DNA from: Microcaldota archaeon
GTDB lineage: Archaea > Micrarchaeota > Micrarchaeia > Norongarragalinales > Norongarragalinaceae
Assembly: GCA_018304285.1 (NCBI GenBank)
Contig: JAGVWL010000022.1
Span: forward strand, 1-14,659
Direction of reading: 5' to 3'
DNA: 14,659 nt
The stretch's first letter is position 1; each line of letters begins with the position of its first letter. The translations under genes and the position numbers were made by a program. The notes beneath the pieces were generated by a model, which saw nothing but the letters and a program-made list of their open reading frames with translations, had not been told where the DNA came from and searched no databases. This document shows positions 12,049 to 14,659 of this stretch, piece by piece.

Positions 12049-12774
12049 ATGTGGGACAAAAAGCGTGGCGTTGTTTTTCCGCTCAAATATTCGAATGAAC
12101 TCGCAGAGCTTTTTGGGATTTACGCCGGCGACGGGTGCCTCCATGTGTGCAGGCGCGGTACTGCGGTGGAATACCGTTTTGTTGTCACGGGAAATGCGAC
12201 CGAGTCTTCTTACTTGGAGTATGTGAATTCGCTTGTTAAACTTTTGTTCAATCTTTCCTCTGCAGTGAGTCCGCGGCACTACTTAAACAGAAATTGGTCG
12301 GTTCTTATTTACCGCTCTAAAGGAATAGTAACTTATTTTGAAGAAAAGGGCTATCCCCCCGGCCGAAAAGAGCACATTTCCATTCCTGTATGGATACTTG
12401 ACGACGACGTTTTTTCTCTGAATTTTCTTAGGGGCTTGTTTGACACCGACGGCCATCTTGCAATAGTGAAAAAAGGCCGCTTTAATGCCTACCCCGTCAT
12501 TTCAATTCAACTAAAACCAAAAGAAATTATTGAAGAAGTTTTCAAACTCCTCGAAGGATTCGGCTTCAAGGCAAACGCATATTTTGACGTTGCAGAAAAA
12601 GACCGTCGTACCAATAAATTTTCGATAAAAAACCACATTTACTTGAACGGCTGGAGGAATTTCATCCTCTGGAAAAATATTGTCGGAAGCAGTAACCCGA
12701 AAAACATTGAAAAAATCAATCGTCTGGATGCGATTTTAGCGAACAATCCCTTGCCGAAGTACCTCCAGCATTGA
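12049..12774 (+). CDS. Free-standing LAGLIDADG endonuclease
   Basis: A 241-residue protein with two LAGLIDADG motifs: ELAELFGIYAGDG (acidic D28) and FLRGLFDTDGHL (acidic D134). The spacing of about 106 residues is that of a single-chain homing endonuclease or intron maturase. Between and after the motifs are strand-rich DNA-contact segments such as YPVISIQLKPKEIIEEVFKL. Both catalytic acids are present and the frame is intact, so it may be active; its target is unknown. It lies 96 bases after the doubly interrupted tRNA-Phe and is not inside a recognised intron or intein. By eye it is richer in A/T codons (aaa, att, ttt) than its neighbours, suggesting transfer. An in-frame GTG at 12034 is an alternative start. 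Confidence 0.88.
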   Translation: MWDKKRGVVFPLKYSNELAELFGIYAGDGCLHVCRRGTAVEYRFVVTGNATESSYLEYVNSLVKLLFNLSSAVSPRHYLNRNWSVLIYRSKGIVTYFEEKGYPPGRKEHISIPVWILDDDVFSLNFLRGLFDTDGHLAIVKKGRFNAYPVISIQLKPKEIIEEVFKLLEGFGFKANAYFDVAEKDRRTNKFSIKNHIYLNGWRNFILWKNIVGSSNPKNIEKINRLDAILANNPLPKYLQH

Positions 12775-12846
12775 ATACGTCTGATGCAGCCGTAACCCGT
12801 TTGCGCATTCACACTCGCTAAACCCTGCAGAGCCCGCCAGCAACCG

Positions 12847-12856
12847 TTTTTTATTT
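12847..12856 (+). promoter_or_regulatory. TATA-like box for the transglutaminase gene
   Basis: ttttttattt is centred 27 bases before the ATG at 12879, fitting a leaderless transcript and favouring ATG over an in-frame TTG at 12873. Confidence 0.5.
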
Positions 12857-12878
12857 CCGCGCGTTTTGGTTATTGCAT

Positions 12879-14459
12879 ATGATTCCCCTGCGTTTTCTCA
12901 TCGCTTTCGCGCTTTTGCTTCCCACGCTTGCGTTGGCCGTCGACTCGAAAGACGTGGGTTCGGCGGACATAGCCATGGACTTGCGGTGGAACATTGCGGG
13001 CGAAGCGCCCGGAAAGAAAGTGCTGAAAACTTTCGGCTACCCCAACACGACTTCGCAAACGGTTTCCCTTTCCTCCAACACTTCTTACAGCGTTGAGAAA
13101 GACCCGTTCGGCAACGACATTCTTGTTTTCGAGTGGACCGAGAACGCGCCGAGGACCATCCAGCTGAACGTGAGAGCGCAAGTGAATTTCGACACGAACT
13201 GGGAGAAGGCTCAATCGGGGGATGCGGAAAAGTTTTCGTCTAACACCAAGCTGGTTTCGGTTGACGATTCGATAGCGACGCAGGCTTCTCTGCTTTCGCA
13301 AGGCGCTTCTTCGGACTTTGAAAAGCTCGTGCGTTTCACCGAGTGGGTTTACAACTCGATGGAGTATGACGACTCGTTTTGGCTGAAGCAGCCGACCTCG
13401 CCGGAAATTTTCGTCGAACGCAAGGGCGTGTGCAACCAATACTCGCATTTGGACATGGCTTTGCTTCGCGCGCAAGGCATTTCCTCGCGTTTTGTTGCAG
13501 GGTGGGTTTACTCGGGCAAGGCTTGGGGGCCGCACGCTTGGACTGAAGTGCTGTTGGATGGAAAGTGGACGCCGGCAGACGCGACGTACAACGAAGTCGA
13601 CACGCTGGACGGCAGCCACGTCATCTTTGCGTATGGCTACGACCAGGCCGACATAAAGGAAGAATTGACGCGCGGGCTGACCATGTCTAAACAGCAGGAA
13701 ATAGCTTTCGTTTCCTTCGAAAAGCCGAGGCAGTTTTTCAAGCTTTCCGTGACCGCGCCCGAGAGCGTCGGGAGCAACGCTTCGGAAAAAATAACGGTGC
13801 GTTTGAAAAACGGGGACAGCAAGCCCCATGCCGTTCCACTGTCGCTCTTCGTCCCGTCCGACTCGAAGGAACTGGAAATAAAAATAGTCGGCAGCCCCTA
13901 TTCCAAGCTGGTTTTCCTTCCCCCGCAAGGCGAAAGGCAGGTGTCGTGGGACTTGCTTTTCCCCAAGCTCGATGAAAACTTCATTTACAACTTCACCCTG
14001 CAAGTTTCGAGTTTTGGCGTGAAGGAAAAGATTTCCGTCAAGGGCGAGCCTGGAGCCAAAGCGCAAATCAAAAAGCTGGTTTTGCTCGAGTCGATAGAAT
14101 CGGTGCAGGCGCTTTCGCAAACCACCGTCACCGCCAGGATTGCCAACGCCGGCAACGCGCCGGCGCTTGCGTTTGTGACGATGACCTTGGGAAACGTCAC
14201 GCAATCCACGTCGATTTCGCTTGCGCAGGGCGAGTCGAAGCCCGTGGAATTCGTTTTTGCGAGGCCGCTTTCGGGAAAGCAAGGGGTTTTGACGATAAAC
14301 GCTTCTTCCGCAATTTCCGTCAACCAATTTGAAATCGTCGAGGCGCCGGAATTGCTTTCGCCTCCCAAAGGGTTTGATTTGCAGACGATTGCGCTGCTTG
14401 CAGCAGGCGTTTTGCTTGCGATAGCCGCGGTCTGGCTTTTCTTCGTGCGCGGGCGGTAA
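12879..14459 (+). CDS. Extracytoplasmic transglutaminase-like protein with C-terminal membrane anchor
   Basis: A 526-residue protein beginning with a Sec-type signal peptide (MIPLRFLIAFALLLPTLALA). An N-terminal strand-rich region precedes a transglutaminase-like cysteine-protease fold with the full triad: C185 in KGVCNQYSHL, H219 in GPHAWTEV and D234 in TPADATYN. Two Ig-like beta domains follow (about residues 290-480), then a Pro-rich spacer, a helix near the end (LLAAGVLLAIAAVWLFFV) and the short basic tail RGR. This predicts an outward-facing enzyme fixed in the membrane, perhaps cleaving or cross-linking surface proteins. Archaeal relatives are mostly thought of as proteases, but none is assigned here. 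It has its own TATA box and ends 57 bases before tRNA-Gly. Confidence 0.88.
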   Translation: MIPLRFLIAFALLLPTLALAVDSKDVGSADIAMDLRWNIAGEAPGKKVLKTFGYPNTTSQTVSLSSNTSYSVEKDPFGNDILVFEWTENAPRTIQLNVRAQVNFDTNWEKAQSGDAEKFSSNTKLVSVDDSIATQASLLSQGASSDFEKLVRFTEWVYNSMEYDDSFWLKQPTSPEIFVERKGVCNQYSHLDMALLRAQGISSRFVAGWVYSGKAWGPHAWTEVLLDGKWTPADATYNEVDTLDGSHVIFAYGYDQADIKEELTRGLTMSKQQEIAFVSFEKPRQFFKLSVTAPESVGSNASEKITVRLKNGDSKPHAVPLSLFVPSDSKELEIKIVGSPYSKLVFLPPQGERQVSWDLLFPKLDENFIYNFTLQVSSFGVKEKISVKGEPGAKAQIKKLVLLESIESVQALSQTTVTARIANAGNAPALAFVTMTLGNVTQSTSISLAQGESKPVEFVFARPLSGKQGVLTINASSAISVNQFEIVEAPELLSPPKGFDLQTIALLAAGVLLAIAAVWLFFVRGR

Positions 14460-14467
14460 GAAAAACC

Positions 14468-14477
14468 TTTATTTTAA
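14468..14477 (+). promoter_or_regulatory. Probable TATA box for tRNA-Gly
   Basis: tttattttaa begins nine bases after the transglutaminase stop. It predicts transcription start near 14500, so the tRNA would carry a ~16-base 5' leader for RNase P to remove. Confidence 0.45.
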
Positions 14478-14483
14478 TTGCCC

Positions 14484-14501
14484 TGCAAGATTTTTCTTGC
14501 A
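14484..14501. repeat. Perfect hairpin before tRNA-Gly
   Basis: TGCAAGA and TCTTGCA are perfect 7-base arms around a TTTT loop, lying 16 bases before tRNA-Gly. It may help end the transglutaminase transcript or mark the tRNA start region; neither can be shown. Confidence 0.6.
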
Positions 14502-14516
14502 CGAATTCTTAGTTTT

Positions 14517-14587
14517 GCGGTCGTGGTCTAGTGGTATGATACCGCCTTGCCAAGGCGGATACGCGGGTCCGATTCCCGCCGACCGCA
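14517..14587 (+). tRNA. tRNA-Gly(GCC), no intron, C at position 55
   Basis: Acceptor arms GCGGTCG/CGACCGC, anticodon stem CCGCC/GGCGG with loop TTGCCAA (anticodon GCC), variable ATAC and T stem GCGGG/CCCGC are all intact; length is 71 nt with discriminator A and no encoded CCA. The T loop reads TCCGATT where TTCGATT is expected, so the nearly universal U55 (normally pseudouridine, pairing with G18) is C in the gene. All other conserved bases are present, so it otherwise looks functional. Confidence 0.95.
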
Positions 14588-14591
14588 TTTT

Positions 14592-14657
14592 TCAAGTTCT
14601 CGCGAAGCTCGTGTTTGCGCTGCACCTTTGAATGAATTTTTCCAGGGCGGCTTTCAA
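14592..14657 (-). CDS. Possible C-terminal end of an unidentified gene (partial)
   Basis: One minus-strand frame is open from the window edge to a TGA at 14592-14594, reading KAALEKFIQRCSANTSFART. It looks like a helical protein end, and its convergent position beside the tRNA is plausible. With only about 21 codons no family can be named, and another frame is also open here. Confidence 0.3.
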   Translation of the reverse strand: MKAALEKFIQRCSANTSFART

Positions 14658-14659
14658 TT

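Noticed and set aside
12034..12774. Reading the LAGLIDADG protein as part of an intein or of a tRNA intron
   Set aside because: It has its own TATA-like box and start and stop codons, no flanking extein sequence, and tRNA-Phe is complete upstream with both introns closed.
12870..14327. Long minus-strand open frame (485 codons) antisense to the transglutaminase gene
   Set aside because: It is Arg-rich with no recognisable motifs; the plus strand encodes a signal peptide, full catalytic triad and membrane anchor, so the antisense frame is a GC-bias shadow.

Overview
The window reads as part of an archaeal chromosome. It carries archaeal information-processing genes (Pth2, Hjc, DnaG, and a UPF0292/COG1658-type Toprim protein), a LonB-type AAA+ ATPase and a protein with a class III (archaellin/pilin-type) signal peptide. 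TATA-like boxes lie about 26-31 bases before many start codons, as expected for leaderless archaeal transcription. Two tRNA genes are each split by two introns at unusual positions with bulge-helix-bulge (BHB) folding. Short intergenic gaps, small proteins and non-canonical tRNA introns suggest a DPANN-type archaeon such as Micrarchaeota or Diapherotrites. That placement is an inference.

Layout. 1-165 (-): start of a VIT1/CCC1-like membrane transporter, cut by the window edge. 235-1517 (+): HAD-like phosphatase and peptidyl-tRNA hydrolase Pth2, overlapping as ATGA. 1535-2339 (-): an unrecognised 125-aa protein followed by the Holliday junction resolvase Hjc, whose frame is broken by one extra base in a T run. 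2423-2845 (+): two-CBS-domain protein. 2950-4756 (+): small Toprim protein overlapping dnaG. 4757-4913: three successive inverted repeats. 4914-5222 (+): unknown 102-aa protein, convergent with a large polytopic GT-C-like membrane protein (5035-7074, -) whose last ~65 codons are doubtful. 7258-8682 (+): LonB-like AAA+ protein with a zinc ribbon but no membrane helices and no peptidase domain. 8746-9150 (-): small two-helix membrane protein.

9232-9382: tRNA-Val(UAC) with introns in the anticodon loop and the T loop. 9429-11762 (+): surface protein with pilin-type signal, Ser/Pro linker, LamG-like domain and (beta/alpha)8 glycoside-hydrolase-like domain. 11808-11952: tRNA-Phe(GAA) with introns in the D loop and at 30/31, leaving a 12-nt internal exon. 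12049-12774 (+): free-standing LAGLIDADG endonuclease, AT-richer than its neighbours. 12879-14459 (+): membrane-anchored extracytoplasmic transglutaminase-like protein. 14517-14587: intron-less tRNA-Gly(GCC) with C instead of T at position 55. 14592-14657 (-): possible tail of another gene.

Themes: replication/repair and RNA metabolism in the first third; envelope and surface functions in the second half (GT-C-like protein, LamG/glycosidase, transglutaminase); and heavily disrupted tRNA genes beside an intron-type endonuclease. The most interesting signals are the doubly interrupted tRNAs, the T55C tRNA-Gly, the peptidase-less zinc-ribbon LonB homologue and the pilin-signal glycosidase.
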